Origin: Xanthobacteraceae bacterium
GTDB taxonomy: Bacteria > Pseudomonadota > Alphaproteobacteria > Rhizobiales > Xanthobacteraceae
Length of the DNA: 64,000 nucleotides
NCBI GenBank assembly: GCA_004297465.1
Contig: SCUB01000019.1
Span: forward strand, 192,501 to 256,500
Reading direction: 5' to 3'
Positions 36,158 through 46,162 of the stretch are shown here, one piece after another. Under the pieces are notes generated by a model. The model did not search any database and was not told where the DNA came from. It saw only the letters and a list, made by a program, of their open reading frames with translations. How positions within the stretch are numbered: the stretch's first letter is position 1; the number at the start of each line of letters is the position of its first letter. The position numbers were made by a program, and so were the translations under genes.

Positions 36158-36184
36158 TTGCGACAGTCGATCGCAACGCTTGCG
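36158..36184 (+). promoter_or_regulatory. Inverted repeats upstream of nosR
   Basis: TTGCGA (36158-36163) and TCGCAA (36171-36176) form an inverted repeat with a 7-base spacer, and the right arm also pairs with the following TTGCG (36180-36184) across CGC. The arms recall Crp/Fnr-family half-sites (TTG...CAA), but the spacing is 13 rather than 8 bases. It lies about 120 bases before the nosR start in a 200-base gap with no gene. Confidence 0.4.
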
Positions 36185-36303
36185 TGAGGAAGGCCCCCTG
36201 CGTCTTGACGGCCGCGCCTGGGAGGTGCAAGGGGAAATCGTTCCTGACTATCCACCCGCGTGGGCTTTGTCCCTGCCGGGGGCAGGTCGTGTGCGGGAGC
36301 GTC

Positions 36304-38640
36304 ATGATAACCTTCATAGCGCCTTCATGCTCTACGGCTCGTGCGCCGAAGGATGGGCAGCTGTTGGCCGGGGACGATCGCGTTTTTCCGCGGTTGCCGA
36401 AGATACCGGCGCGGCGCGTTGTCATCTGCATCGCGATCCTGTGCATTGCGGCGTGCGCCATGCTGGCGGGCGCGACGCAGTCGCGCGCTGCCCAGTTGGC
36501 GGAGTTCCTGCCCAAGGCGACGGCCGGCGACTTCTTCCCCGGCGCGGATCGTTTCGGTCCGCCGCAGGGCGATCCTCCGATCGTGCCTGTCTATCGCGGC
36601 GACGAACTGCGCGGCTTCGTCTATCTCAATTCGGATTTCACCAACGCAATCGGATATTCCGGCAAGCCGATCCATCTGCTGATCGGCATCGACCCTGCCG
36701 GCGTGATCGCCGCCATCAAGCTGATCGACCACAAGGAACCGATCGTGCTGATCGGCATTCCGGAAAAACGCATCGTCGATGCCCTCAACAGCCTGGTCGG
36801 CAAGGAGATGGCGCCGGTCGCGTCCGGGACCCGGCAGCCGCCGCAGGTCGACATCATCAGCGGCGCCACCGTCACCATGCTGGTGATGGGCGACAGCGTC
36901 GTGCGGTCCGCGGTGCGGCTGATCCGCAGCGGCCGCATCGCGGCAAGTGGTGTTTCCGCCCCGTCTCCGGCGGTGGTGCCGGCAACCAAGACGATCGACC
37001 TTGCCGAGGGCGAGGCGCGCGACTGGAACAGCCTGCTCGCCGACGGCTCGGTGCGCCGGCTGCATCTGACGATAGGCGATATCAACGCGGCGTTCGCGCG
37101 TTCCGGCAACGCTGCCGCGATTGCCAATCCGGAACCGGGAGCCGCCGACGACACCTTCATCGATCTCTATCTTGCGCTGGCGACGGTTCCCACCATCGGC
37201 CGCAGCCTGCTGAGGGACGCCGGCTATGCGTATCTCAAGCAGCGACTCAAGCCGGGCCAGCAAGCCATCATCGTGGCCGGCGAGGGCCTCTATTCCTTCA
37301 AGGGGTCGGGCTATGTGCGCGGCGGCATCTTCGACCGCATCGAACTCCTGCAGGATGGCTCCAGCACGCGGTTCCGCGACCGCAACCATACACGGCTCGG
37401 CCGTCTGGAAGCCGCCGGCGCGCCGCCCATGCGCGAGATCAGCCTGTTCGTGGTGCCGGAGGAATTCTCGTTCGATCCCGCCGAACAGTGGCAGCTTATG
37501 CTGCTGGTCCAGCGCGCCGTCGGCGCGCACGACAAGGCGTTCCTGAGCTTCGACCTCGGCTACACGGTGCCGGAGAAATATCTCAAGCGCGAACAGCCGG
37601 CCGTGACGGTGACCGCGAACAGGCCCTCGGCCGCGCCGTCGTCGGCGCCCACGCGATCGCTTGAGGAGCCGCTGTGGCAGCGGATGTGGAAGGACAACAT
37701 TCCCGCCATCGCCATCGTCGCCGTTGCGATCGGGGTGCTGACGGTGATCTTCTTCTTCCAGAACGTGCTGGTCAGCCGCCCCCGCCTGAACGTGTGGGTG
37801 CGCCGTCTCTATCTGCTGTTCATCCTGGTCTGGCTCGGCTGGTATGCCAATGCGCAGCTTTCGGTGGTCAATGTGCTGACCTTCACCACGGCGCTGGTGA
37901 CCGGATTCAACTGGGAATACTTCCTGACCGCGCCGCTGATCTTCCTGCTGTGGGCCGGCGTCGCGGCCTCGCTGCTGTTCTGGGGGCGGGGACCGTTCTG
38001 CGGCTGGCTGTGCCCATTCGGCGCGTTGCAGGAACTGCTCAACAATATCGCCCAGGCGCTGAAAGTGCCCCAGCTCCGCATTCCATGGGCGCTGCACGAG
38101 CGGCTGTGGCCGATCAAATACATGATCTTCCTCGGCCTGTTCGCGATGTCGCTGTATTCGATCGGCTTTGCCGAGCAATTGTCGGAGGTCGAGCCGTTCA
38201 AGACCGCGATTGTCCTCAAATTCGCCCGCGGCTGGCCGTTCGTCGTTTACGCCGTGGCGCTGCTTGCCGCCGGCCTGTTCGTCGAGCGGTTCTTCTGCCG
38301 CTATCTCTGCCCGCTCGGCGCGGCGCTGGCGATCCCCGGGCGCATCCGGATGTTCGAATGGCTCAAGCGCTGGCCGGAATGCGGCAGGCCGTGCCAGCGC
38401 TGCGCACATGAATGCCCGGTGCAGTCGATCCATCCCGAGGGCCATATTAACGTCAACGAATGCATCTACTGCATGCATTGCCAGGAGCTTTACTGGGACG
38501 ATCAGCGATGTCCGCACATGATCCAGGTGCGGCTCAAGCGCGAACGGCGCGAGGCCCTGAGTTCGCCCTCGATGCGGGGCGGCGGCAAGGGCCCGGCCGA
38601 ACCGGTCATCACGCACAATGGCAAAGTCATTCCGCAATGA
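36304..38640 (+). CDS. nosR: NosR, membrane flavo-iron-sulfur protein for nitrous oxide reduction
   Basis: The 778-residue protein has an N-terminal membrane anchor/signal, a periplasmic FMN-binding domain with the flavinylation motif SGATVT at 186-191, several membrane helices (about 465-720) and polyferredoxin motifs: CGWLCPFGALQE, CRYLCPLGAAL, CGRPCQRCAHECP and CIYCMHCQELYWDDQRCP. NosR passes quinol-derived electrons to NosZ and is needed for nos expression in pseudomonads. The frame is open further upstream; ATG 36304 after GGGAG gives the usual length. It is the first gene of nosRZDFYLX, and NosX would attach its FMN. Confidence 0.95.
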   Translation: MITFIAPSCSTARAPKDGQLLAGDDRVFPRLPKIPARRVVICIAILCIAACAMLAGATQSRAAQLAEFLPKATAGDFFPGADRFGPPQGDPPIVPVYRGDELRGFVYLNSDFTNAIGYSGKPIHLLIGIDPAGVIAAIKLIDHKEPIVLIGIPEKRIVDALNSLVGKEMAPVASGTRQPPQVDIISGATVTMLVMGDSVVRSAVRLIRSGRIAASGVSAPSPAVVPATKTIDLAEGEARDWNSLLADGSVRRLHLTIGDINAAFARSGNAAAIANPEPGAADDTFIDLYLALATVPTIGRSLLRDAGYAYLKQRLKPGQQAIIVAGEGLYSFKGSGYVRGGIFDRIELLQDGSSTRFRDRNHTRLGRLEAAGAPPMREISLFVVPEEFSFDPAEQWQLMLLVQRAVGAHDKAFLSFDLGYTVPEKYLKREQPAVTVTANRPSAAPSSAPTRSLEEPLWQRMWKDNIPAIAIVAVAIGVLTVIFFFQNVLVSRPRLNVWVRRLYLLFILVWLGWYANAQLSVVNVLTFTTALVTGFNWEYFLTAPLIFLLWAGVAASLLFWGRGPFCGWLCPFGALQELLNNIAQALKVPQLRIPWALHERLWPIKYMIFLGLFAMSLYSIGFAEQLSEVEPFKTAIVLKFARGWPFVVYAVALLAAGLFVERFFCRYLCPLGAALAIPGRIRMFEWLKRWPECGRPCQRCAHECPVQSIHPEGHINVNECIYCMHCQELYWDDQRCPHMIQVRLKRERREALSSPSMRGGGKGPAEPVITHNGKVIPQ

Positions 38641-38667
38641 AGGCCGTGGTCAATAGTGGAGGCTGCA

Positions 38668-40620
38668 ATGACAGATAAATCACGTTCGAATGATACCGAG
38701 AATAAGGTCAGCCGTCGCCAGTTGCTCGGTACGACGGCGACCGTGGCCGCCATTGCCGGCGTCGGTGGCGCCGGAGTGGCGCGGCTCGACCATGTTGTCG
38801 GCCCCGCCGAGGCGCAGCAGCCACCGCCCGCGCGGCCCGGCGCACAGAAGTTCGAGGTCGCTCCCGGCGAACTCGACGAATATTACGTGTTCTTTTCCAG
38901 TGGCCAGACCGGCGAGGTTCGCATCATCGGCATGCCGTCGATGCGCGAACTGATGCGCGTTCCGGTGTTCAACCGCTGCAGCGCCACCGGCTGGGGACAG
39001 ACCAACGAATCGCTGAAAATCCTCACCGAAGGCCTGACGCCCGAGACGCGCGAACGCCTCAAGGGGCGGGGCACCGGGGTATGGCAGAATGGCGACTGCC
39101 ACCATCCGCACATGTCGTTCACCGACGGCACCTATGACGGGCGCTACATTTTCATCAACGACAAGGCCAACACCAGGCTGGCGCGCATCCGCACCGACAT
39201 CATGAAGTGCGACAGGATCGTGGAGTTGCCGAACCAGTACACCATCCATGGCATGCGGCCGCAGAAATATCCGCGCACCGGTTATCTGTTCTGCAACGGC
39301 GAATACGAGGTTCCGCTGCCCAACGACGGCTCCGTGCTCGATGATCCGAAAAAATACTGGACGATATTCTCGGCGGTGGATGGCGACACCATGAAGGTGG
39401 CCTGGCAGGTGATTGTCGACGGCAACCTCGACAACACCGACGCCGACTTCCAGGGCAAATACGCGTTCTCGACCTGCTACAACTCGGAGAAGGGAATGAC
39501 GCTGGCCGAGATGAGCGCCAGCGAGCAGGACTGGGTCGTCATCTTCAACATCAAGCGCATCGAGGAGGCGGTCGCCAAGCGCGACTACAAGGAAATGAAC
39601 GGCGTGCCGGTGATCGATGGCCGCCACGGCTCGCGCTACACCCGCTACGTGCCGGTGTCGAACAGCCCGCACGGCATCAACACCGCGCCCGACGGCATTC
39701 ATGTGGTCGCCAACGGCAAGCTGGCGCCGACGGTCACGGTCTTCGACGTGCGGCTGTTCGATCAGCTGTTCGACGACAAGATCAAGCCGCGCGACGTCGT
39801 CGTCGCCGAGCCAGAACTGGGGCTCGGTCCGCTGCACACCGCGTTCGATGGCCGCGGCAATGCCTACACCACCCTGTTCCTCGACAGCCAGGTCTGCAAG
39901 TGGAGCATCGATCTGGCCCGGCGCGCGTTCAAGGGCGAGAAGGTCAACCCCATTATCCAGAAGCTCGACGTGCACTATCAGCCCGGCCACAACCACGCCT
40001 CCATGGGCGAGACCAAGGAGGCGGACGGCAAGTGGCTCATCTCGCTCAACAAGTTCTCCAAGGATCGCTTCCTCAATGTCGGTCCGCTCAAGCCGGAGAA
40101 CGACCAGCTCATCGACATTTCCGGCGATCGGATGGCGCTGGTGCATGACGGCCCGAGCTTCGCCGAGCCGCACGACGCCGTCATCGTCCACCGCTCCAAG
40201 CTGGACAATCGCGTCACCAGCATCTGGAGGCGCGACGATCCGTTCTTCGAGGACGCGCGTCGGCAGGCGGCGGCGGACGGCATCAAGCTGGAGAACGATT
40301 CCAAGGTCATCCGTGACGGCAACAAGGTGCGGGTTTACATGACGTCGAGCGCGCCGGCCTACGCGCTGGAAACGTTCACGGTGAAACAGGGCGACGAGGT
40401 GACGGTCTTTGTCACCAATGTCGACGATGTCGAGGACCTCACCCACGGCTTCTGTATCGTCAACTACGGACTCAACATGGAGATCGGGCCGCAGCAGACT
40501 TCCTCGGTGACGTTCATGGCCGACAAGCCGGGCGTCTACTGGTACTTCTGCACCTGGTTCTGTCACGCCATGCACATGGAGATGCGCGGCCGCATGTTCG
40601 TCGAGCCGCGGCCGGCGTGA
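38668..40620 (+). CDS. nosZ: Nitrous oxide reductase NosZ (clade I)
   Basis: The 650-residue copper enzyme reduces N2O to N2 in the periplasm. A Tat signal ([10 protein letters not shown] at about 16-25) marks clade I. The seven-bladed propeller holds CuZ ligands in [54 protein letters not shown] and [10 protein letters not shown]. The C-terminal cupredoxin has the CuA site [14 protein letters not shown]. All expected histidines and cysteines are present. GGAGG precedes the ATG. Its stop overlaps the GTG start of nosD. Confidence 0.97.
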   Translation: MTDKSRSNDTENKVSRRQLLGTTATVAAIAGVGGAGVARLDHVVGPAEAQQPPPARPGAQKFEVAPGELDEYYVFFSSGQTGEVRIIGMPSMRELMRVPVFNRCSATGWGQTNESLKILTEGLTPETRERLKGRGTGVWQNGDCHHPHMSFTDGTYDGRYIFINDKANTRLARIRTDIMKCDRIVELPNQYTIHGMRPQKYPRTGYLFCNGEYEVPLPNDGSVLDDPKKYWTIFSAVDGDTMKVAWQVIVDGNLDNTDADFQGKYAFSTCYNSEKGMTLAEMSASEQDWVVIFNIKRIEEAVAKRDYKEMNGVPVIDGRHGSRYTRYVPVSNSPHGINTAPDGIHVVANGKLAPTVTVFDVRLFDQLFDDKIKPRDVVVAEPELGLGPLHTAFDGRGNAYTTLFLDSQVCKWSIDLARRAFKGEKVNPIIQKLDVHYQPGHNHASMGETKEADGKWLISLNKFSKDRFLNVGPLKPENDQLIDISGDRMALVHDGPSFAEPHDAVIVHRSKLDNRVTSIWRRDDPFFEDARRQAAADGIKLENDSKVIRDGNKVRVYMTSSAPAYALETFTVKQGDEVTVFVTNVDDVEDLTHGFCIVNYGLNMEIGPQQTSSVTFMADKPGVYWYFCTWFCHAMHMEMRGRMFVEPRPA

Positions 40621-42011
40621 CAGGCGCTGTCGTGTCCGCCGGATGCACCGCGCCGACAATCGGGCTGGCGGCCTTGCTCGCCGCCGGCCTGGCTTGGCCT
40701 GTCCATGCCGAACGCTGGACCGTCCAGCCCGGCATGGACGACCTGCAGGCGGCGGTGGACCGGGCGGCGGATGGCGACACCGTCGTCCTGCTCCCCGGCG
40801 AGCATCGCGCCCCGGTGCGGATCGCGCGTGCGATCGTTCTCGCCGGCATGCCGGGCGCCGTGCTGACAGGCGCGCGCGCGGGCAGCGTGGTCACGCTGCA
40901 GGCTCCCGGCGCGATGGTGCGCGGTCTCACCATCACCGGATCGGGCTTCAACCTGGAGACGATGGACTCCGGCGTGTTCGTCGAGAAAACCGCGACCGGG
41001 GCCATCGTCGAGAACAACCGTATCGAAGGCAACCTGTTCGGCGTCTATCTGCACGGCGCCCCCGATGCGCTGGTGCGCGGCAACGAAATCGTCGGGCTGC
41101 GCCAGGGCCGCGTCAGCGAGACCGGCAACGGCATTTCGCTCTGGAACGCGCCCGGCGCCAAGATTATCGACAACGATGTCCGCTTCGGCCGCGACGGCAT
41201 CTTCGTCATCACCAGCCGCCGCAACGTCATCAGCGGCAACCGCTTCCGCGACCTGCGCTTCGCCGTCCACTACATGTACGGCAACGAGGGCGAGATCACC
41301 GACAATGTCTCGCTTGGCAACACCATCGGCTACGCGCTGATGTATTCGCAGCAACTCGTCGTGCGCGGCAACCTGTCGGACCGCGACCGCGACCAGGGCA
41401 TGCTGTTCAACTACACCAACGGCGCGCAGATCTCCGGCAACCTGGTCAAGGGCGGCGCGCTGCCGGCCGCGCGCTGGACCACGCCGCGCGGCGATGACGG
41501 CCATGCCGTTGCACCCGTTGCCGCCGGCGCAACCGGCACGGGCCTGCGCACGGCGCCGGACCGTTGCGTGTTCGTCTACAACGCCAACGCCAACCGCTTC
41601 AGTGGCAACTGGTTCGAGGGCTGCGAGACCGGCATCCACTTCACCGCCGGCTCGGAGCGCAACCAGATCTCCGGCAATGCCTTCATCGGCAACCGCAACC
41701 AGGTGAAATATGTCGGTACGCGGCTGCTCGACTGGTCGGTCAACGGCCGCGGCAATTACTGGAGCGACAATCCGGCGTTCGATCTCAATGGCGACGGCAT
41801 CGCCGATACCGCCTACCGGCCCAACGATCTCATCGACACCGTGCTGTGGACCGCGCCGCAGGCCAAGCTGCTGGTCAACAGCCCGGCCGTGCAGGTGATC
41901 CGCTGGGCGCAGTCGCAGTTTCCCGCGCTGCTGCCGGGCGGCGTCGTCGACAGCCGTCCGCTGATCGCGCCGCCGCCCAGGCCGGCCATCGCATTCCGGA
42001 GCGGCTCATGA
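40617..42011 (+). CDS. nosD: NosD periplasmic protein (right-handed beta-helix)
   Basis: The 464-residue exported protein starts at a GTG that overlaps the nosZ stop (GTGA). After the signal peptide it has CASH/parallel beta-helix repeats with recurring asparagines: [61 protein letters not shown] and [18 protein letters not shown]. NosD works with the NosFY ABC complex to supply sulfur or copper for CuZ assembly in NosZ. The length agrees with other NosD proteins. Confidence 0.95.
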   Translation: MTGAVVSAGCTAPTIGLAALLAAGLAWPVHAERWTVQPGMDDLQAAVDRAADGDTVVLLPGEHRAPVRIARAIVLAGMPGAVLTGARAGSVVTLQAPGAMVRGLTITGSGFNLETMDSGVFVEKTATGAIVENNRIEGNLFGVYLHGAPDALVRGNEIVGLRQGRVSETGNGISLWNAPGAKIIDNDVRFGRDGIFVITSRRNVISGNRFRDLRFAVHYMYGNEGEITDNVSLGNTIGYALMYSQQLVVRGNLSDRDRDQGMLFNYTNGAQISGNLVKGGALPAARWTTPRGDDGHAVAPVAAGATGTGLRTAPDRCVFVYNANANRFSGNWFEGCETGIHFTAGSERNQISGNAFIGNRNQVKYVGTRLLDWSVNGRGNYWSDNPAFDLNGDGIADTAYRPNDLIDTVLWTAPQAKLLVNSPAVQVIRWAQSQFPALLPGGVVDSRPLIAPPPRPAIAFRSGS

Positions 42012-42940
42012 CGGCACCGGCGGAAATCAAGGGCGTATCGAAACGCTTCGGCCGGGTCGAGGCGCTGCGCGACGTGTCGCTGGTGCTGCCGGCTGGCGAA
42101 CTGGTGGCGTTGGTCGGTCATAACGGCGCCGGCAAGACCACCATGATGAAACTGATGCTGGGTCTGATCCGGCCGACCGCCGGCACCATCCGCCTGCTGG
42201 GAGAAAACCCGGCCGGCGGCGACTTCGCGGTGCGGCGGCAACTCGGCTATCTGCCGGAGAACGTGTCCTTCAACGGCGTCATGACCGGGCGCGAGACGCT
42301 TGCCTTCTACGCGCGCCTCAAGCGCGCGCCGGCCGGGTCCGCGCTTGAGCTGCTCGACCGCGTCGGGCTGACGGCGGCCGCCGGGCGGCGCGTCGCGACC
42401 TATTCCAAGGGCATGCGCCAGCGTCTCGGTCTTGCTCAGGCGCTGCTCGGCGCGCCGCGCGTCGTCTTGCTCGACGAGCCGACCACGGGGCTCGATCCGG
42501 AATTCCGCCAGACGTTCTACGACATCATGCTGGACTTGCGCGCCGGCGGCACGACGCTCCTGATGTCGTCGCACGCGCTGACCGAACTCGAGGAATGCGC
42601 CGACCGCGTCGTCATCATGAACCAGGGCATCATGGTGGCGAACGGCACGCTCGCCGAATTGCGGCGCAAGGCGCAACTGCCGAGCCGCATTGTCGTGACC
42701 ATGGCCGACGGGATTCCGGCCGAGCGCGTGGACAGTCTCGCGCCCGGCGTGGCGATCCGCCGCATCAACGGCCACAGGGTCGAACTGATCTGCCCGGACG
42801 AGGACAAGATCGCGGTGATCCGTCAGGTCACCGCCGAGAACGCCGGCGTCGCCGACCTCGAGATGGTGCCGCCGGGACTCGACGAGGTCTATGCGCATTT
42901 CCTCCGCCTGCACAATGGCCCGCGCGGGGAGGCGTCATGA
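42008..42940 (+). CDS. nosF: NosF ABC transporter ATP-binding protein
   Basis: The 310-residue ATPase has Walker A GHNGAGKTTMMK (about residues 38-49), LGYLPENVSFNG, the signature YSKGMRQRLGLAQALLG (Lys replacing one Gly, as in NosF), Walker B RVVLLDEPTTGLDPE and the switch His in LMSSHALTELEE. Its ATG overlaps the nosD stop. It powers the NosDFY complex needed to mature the CuZ centre. Confidence 0.96.
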   Translation: MTAPAEIKGVSKRFGRVEALRDVSLVLPAGELVALVGHNGAGKTTMMKLMLGLIRPTAGTIRLLGENPAGGDFAVRRQLGYLPENVSFNGVMTGRETLAFYARLKRAPAGSALELLDRVGLTAAAGRRVATYSKGMRQRLGLAQALLGAPRVVLLDEPTTGLDPEFRQTFYDIMLDLRAGGTTLLMSSHALTELEECADRVVIMNQGIMVANGTLAELRRKAQLPSRIVVTMADGIPAERVDSLAPGVAIRRINGHRVELICPDEDKIAVIRQVTAENAGVADLEMVPPGLDEVYAHFLRLHNGPRGEAS

Positions 42941-43767
42941 CCAACGTTCTGATCATCGCCGGCCGCGAAGTCAGGCTCGCCCTGCGCAACCGCTGGGTAC
43001 TGGCAACCACGCTGTTGCTGGCGGCGCTGGCGCTCAGTCTCACCTTTCTCGGCAGCGCGCCGACCGGACGGGTTGGCGCCGGCGTGCTCGACGTGGTGAT
43101 CGTGAGCCTGTCGAGCCTGACCATCTTCCTCATCCCGCTGATCGCGCTGCTCATCGCCCACGACGCCATCGTCGGCGAGATCGAGCGCGGCACGCTGGCG
43201 CTGCTGCTGAGCTATCCGATCGGTCGCTGGCAGGTGATGACCGGCAAGTTCCTCGGCCATGTCGCCATCCTGGTGATCGCCACCTCGCTCGGTTATGGCG
43301 CGGCGGCTGGCGCGCTGGCGTTGACCGGCAGCGAGATGCTGCGCCACAGCCTCGTCGCCTTCGCCGTCATGGTGGGATCGTCGATCCTGCTGGGCGCGGT
43401 GTTCATCGCCATCGGCTATCTGATCAGCGCGCTGGCGCGTGATCGCGCCGGCGCCGCCGGCATCGCGATCGGGGTCTGGCTCATGCTGGTGCTGGTCTAC
43501 GACATGACGCTGCTCGGCATCCTGGTCGTCGATCAGGGCCGCACGGTCACGGCCGGCGTGCTCGACGCCCTGCTGCTGCTCAACCCGACCGACGTGTACC
43601 GGCTGTTCAACCTGACCGGCTCGGCCAACGTCAGCCAGTTCGCCGGCATGGCGGGTCTTGCCGGCACCACCGCCTGGAGCGCGCCGGTGCTGATCGCGGC
43701 GCTGGCGCTGTGGATCGTCGTGCCGCTGGTGCTGGCCACCGCGGTGTTCGCGCGGAGGGAGATATGA
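42937..43767 (+). CDS. nosY: NosY ABC transporter permease
   Basis: The 276-residue inner-membrane protein has six spans typical of NosY/ABC-2 permeases, with IAGREVRLALRNRWVLATTLLLA at the start, HDAIVGEIERGTLALLLSYPIGRWQVMTGKFLG in the first cytoplasmic loop region and LLLLNPTDVYRLFNL near residue 208. The ATG overlaps the nosF stop (ATGA). It pairs with NosF and NosD. Confidence 0.95.
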   Translation: MTNVLIIAGREVRLALRNRWVLATTLLLAALALSLTFLGSAPTGRVGAGVLDVVIVSLSSLTIFLIPLIALLIAHDAIVGEIERGTLALLLSYPIGRWQVMTGKFLGHVAILVIATSLGYGAAAGALALTGSEMLRHSLVAFAVMVGSSILLGAVFIAIGYLISALARDRAGAAGIAIGVWLMLVLVYDMTLLGILVVDQGRTVTAGVLDALLLLNPTDVYRLFNLTGSANVSQFAGMAGLAGTTAWSAPVLIAALALWIVVPLVLATAVFARREI

Positions 43768-44297
43768 GGCGCGCCCTCCTCATTGCCGTGGCGCTCGTGC
43801 TCGCCGCCTGCGATCAGAAACCGGCCGCGACGACGCCTTCGCCGCACGACCTGACCGCGGATGCGATCGGCCATTATTGCGGCATGAACGTGCTGGAACA
43901 TCCCGGCCCCAAGGGCCAGATCATCCTGGCGAGCCGCGTCGATCCGGTGTGGTTCTCGTCGGCGCGCGACACCATCGCGTTCACGATGCTGCCCGAGGAA
44001 GCCAAGGACATCCAGGCCATCTACGTGTCGGACATGGCCAGGGCCGAGAGTTGGGACAAGCCGGGCGCCGCCAACTGGGTCGAGGCCAGAAAAGCCTGGT
44101 TCGTGCTCGACAGCCGGATGCGCGGCGGCATGGGCGCCGAGGAGGCGGTTCCGTTCTCCAGCCGCGATGCCGCCGCGCGTTTCGTCGGTGACAATGGCGG
44201 CCGCATCGCCGCCTTTGGCGACATTCCGCGCGACTATGTGCTGGGCGGAACGGCCCCCGAGGCTCCCTCCCACGAGCAGCATGCGCCGGATAAGTAG
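43764..44297 (+). CDS. nosL: NosL copper chaperone lipoprotein
   Basis: The 177-residue protein carries a lipoprotein signal (LVLAAC, lipidated Cys16) and the NosL copper motif HYCGMNVLEHPGPKGQI, with later conserved Met and DIQAIYVSDMARA. NosL is an outer-membrane-anchored Cu(I) donor to NosZ. The ATG overlaps the nosY stop (ATGA). The C-terminal His-rich tail (SHEQHAPDK) may add metal binding. Confidence 0.95.
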   Translation: MRRALLIAVALVLAACDQKPAATTPSPHDLTADAIGHYCGMNVLEHPGPKGQIILASRVDPVWFSSARDTIAFTMLPEEAKDIQAIYVSDMARAESWDKPGAANWVEARKAWFVLDSRMRGGMGAEEAVPFSSRDAAARFVGDNGGRIAAFGDIPRDYVLGGTAPEAPSHEQHAPDK

Positions 44298-44310
44298 GGA
44301 GACAGACCCA

Positions 44311-45330
44311 ATGCCGCTGCAGTTCACGCGCCGACGCATGATCGCCATCAGCGCCGCCGCCGCCGGCCTCGGCCTCTTGCCCCCGCGGCGCGCGCGCGCC
44401 ACGGCCGATGTCACGGACGCCAGTCTCGTCACCTGGCGCGGTACCGCGCTCGGCGCGCCCGCCACGATGCAGATTCATCATCATGACCGCGCCGCCGCCG
44501 AAAGCCTGATCGCGCGCGCCATCGCCGAGGTGCGGCGGCTGGAAGCGCTGTTCAGCCTCTACCGCTCCGATTCCGCCCTGGTCGATCTCAACCGGCATGG
44601 CGTGCTCGCGGCGCCGGCGCCGGAACTGGTCGATCTCTTGATGGAATGCCGGCGCTATTCGGAGCTGAGCGGCGGCCGCTTCGACGCCACCGTGCAGCCG
44701 CTATGGACGCTGTACGCCGATCATTTCGCGCGCGACGACGCCGACCCTTCCGGTCCCGAGGCCGGCGCGCTGGCCCGCGCGCTCGCTTGCGTCGGTTATG
44801 AGAATATTCTCGTCAATCGCGATCGCGTGGCCTTCGCGCGGCCGGGGGTGCGGGTGACGCTCAACGGCATCGCCCAAGGCTACATCACCGATCGCGTCGT
44901 CGATCTCCTGCGCGCCGCGGGCATCACCCAGACGCTGGTCGACATGGGCGAGACGCGCTGCCTCGACGCCTTTCCTGACGGGCGGCCATGGCAGGTCGGC
45001 ATCGCCGATCCCGATCAGCCCGGCCGCATCTGGCGCACGCTTTCCATCGTCAATCAGGCGGTGGCGACCTCTGGCGGCTATGGTTTCCGGTTCGATCCGC
45101 AAGGGCGGTTCAATCATCTGTTCGATCCAGCGACCGGACACAGCGCGCACGCCTACCGCAGCGTTTCGGTGGTGGCGGCCACCGCGACCGCGGCCGACGC
45201 GCTCTCGACGGCGTTCAGCTTCATGACGCTCGCCGACATCGAACGCGTGCTGGCGGCGCACGACGGCGCCGCCGCCCACCTGGTGCTGGCGGACGGCACG
45301 CTGCGCTCTATTTCACCGCGCCGACGGTGA
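44311..45330 (+). CDS. nosX: NosX, ApbE-type FAD:protein FMN transferase
   Basis: The 339-residue exported protein begins with a Tat-like signal (TRRRMIAISAAAAGLGLL) and shows ApbE motifs: VTWRGTALGAPATMQIHH, LEALFSLYRSDSALVDLNRHG, SGGRFDATVQPL, VRVTLNGIAQGYITDRVVDLL and the C-terminal NHLFDPATGHSAHAYRSVSVVAATATAADALSTAF pattern with the Asp/Thr Mg-site. It transfers FMN from FAD to a threonine of NosR. GGGAG precedes the ATG. Its end overlaps the convergent ABC permease gene by 23 bases. Confidence 0.95.
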   Translation: MPLQFTRRRMIAISAAAAGLGLLPPRRARATADVTDASLVTWRGTALGAPATMQIHHHDRAAAESLIARAIAEVRRLEALFSLYRSDSALVDLNRHGVLAAPAPELVDLLMECRRYSELSGGRFDATVQPLWTLYADHFARDDADPSGPEAGALARALACVGYENILVNRDRVAFARPGVRVTLNGIAQGYITDRVVDLLRAAGITQTLVDMGETRCLDAFPDGRPWQVGIADPDQPGRIWRTLSIVNQAVATSGGYGFRFDPQGRFNHLFDPATGHSAHAYRSVSVVAATATAADALSTAFSFMTLADIERVLAAHDGAAAHLVLADGTLRSISPRRR

Positions 45331-46162
45331 AGCCGGCGACGAAGCGGTCGACGAACAGGTTGTAGATGAGCGCGATCGGGATGCTGGCGATCAGGCAGGC
45401 GCCCATCATCGAGCCCCAGAAATAGACGTCGCCGCGCACCAGGAAGGTCGGCACGCCGACGCTGACCGTGTAGTGCGCCGACGAGGTGATGAAGGTGACG
45501 CCATAGACGAATTCCTGCGTCACCAGCGTGAAGGCGAAGATGATCGCCGTCAGCACGCCGGCCATGGAAATCGGGATCACCACCTTGATGAAGGCGCCGA
45601 GGCGGCTCAGCCCGTCGATCATCGCGGCGTCCTCAAGGTCGCGCGGGATCGCCTTGAAGAAGCCCATCAGGAGCCAGGTGCAGAACGGAATGGTGAAGCT
45701 GGGATAGACCAGCACCAGCGACCACAGCGAATCCTGCAGGCCGAGTTCGGCGATGATGCGGGAGAAGGGAATGAACAGGATGGTCGGCGGCACCAGATAG
45801 GTCAGGAAGATGGCGATGCCGAGATTCTGCGCCCAGGCGCCGGTCATGCGCGCCAGCGCGTAGCCGGCCGGCACCGCGAATGCCAGCGTGATGATAACCA
45901 CGAGCACGCCGACGAAGGCCGTGTTGGCGAGCCATTGCAGATACTGGGTGTCGTTGAACAGCACCTGAAGATGGTTGAGCGTCGGCGGCGTGTTGAACAG
46001 ATACGGATTGTTGGCGGTGTTGTAGAGATCTTGCGTGGTCTTGAAGGTGGTGATCATCATCCAGTAGAACGGAAAGGCAAGAAAGGTGACGAAAAACACC
46101 AGGATGCCGGCGTGGCCGCCGCGCCGCGCCGCCTTGCGCAAGACTGTCGGAAACCGTGCCAT
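45308..46162 (-). CDS. ABC sugar transporter permease (MalG type)
   Basis: The 284-residue inner-membrane permease has the MalG pattern: FPFYWMMITTFKT, TAFVGVLVVIITLAFAVPAGYALARM, VYPSFTIPFCTWLLMGFFKAIPRDLEDAAMIDG with the EAA loop, and VYGVTFITSSAHYTVSVGVPTFL. It begins at the last base of the stop of the upstream permease gene (TGATG), so the two are co-translated. It is the last gene of the minus-strand operon SBP-ATPase-permease-permease. Confidence 0.93.
   Translation of the reverse strand: MARFPTVLRKAARRGGHAGILVFFVTFLAFPFYWMMITTFKTTQDLYNTANNPYLFNTPPTLNHLQVLFNDTQYLQWLANTAFVGVLVVIITLAFAVPAGYALARMTGAWAQNLGIAIFLTYLVPPTILFIPFSRIIAELGLQDSLWSLVLVYPSFTIPFCTWLLMGFFKAIPRDLEDAAMIDGLSRLGAFIKVVIPISMAGVLTAIIFAFTLVTQEFVYGVTFITSSAHYTVSVGVPTFLVRGDVYFWGSMMGACLIASIPIALIYNLFVDRFVAGFTVGAVK

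Noticed and set aside
36325-38637. 770-codon minus-strand frame opposite nosR
   Set aside because: Antisense shadow of nosR with no recognised motif.
38680-40659. 659-codon minus-strand frame opposite nosZ
   Set aside because: Antisense shadow; nosZ has all copper ligands on the other strand.
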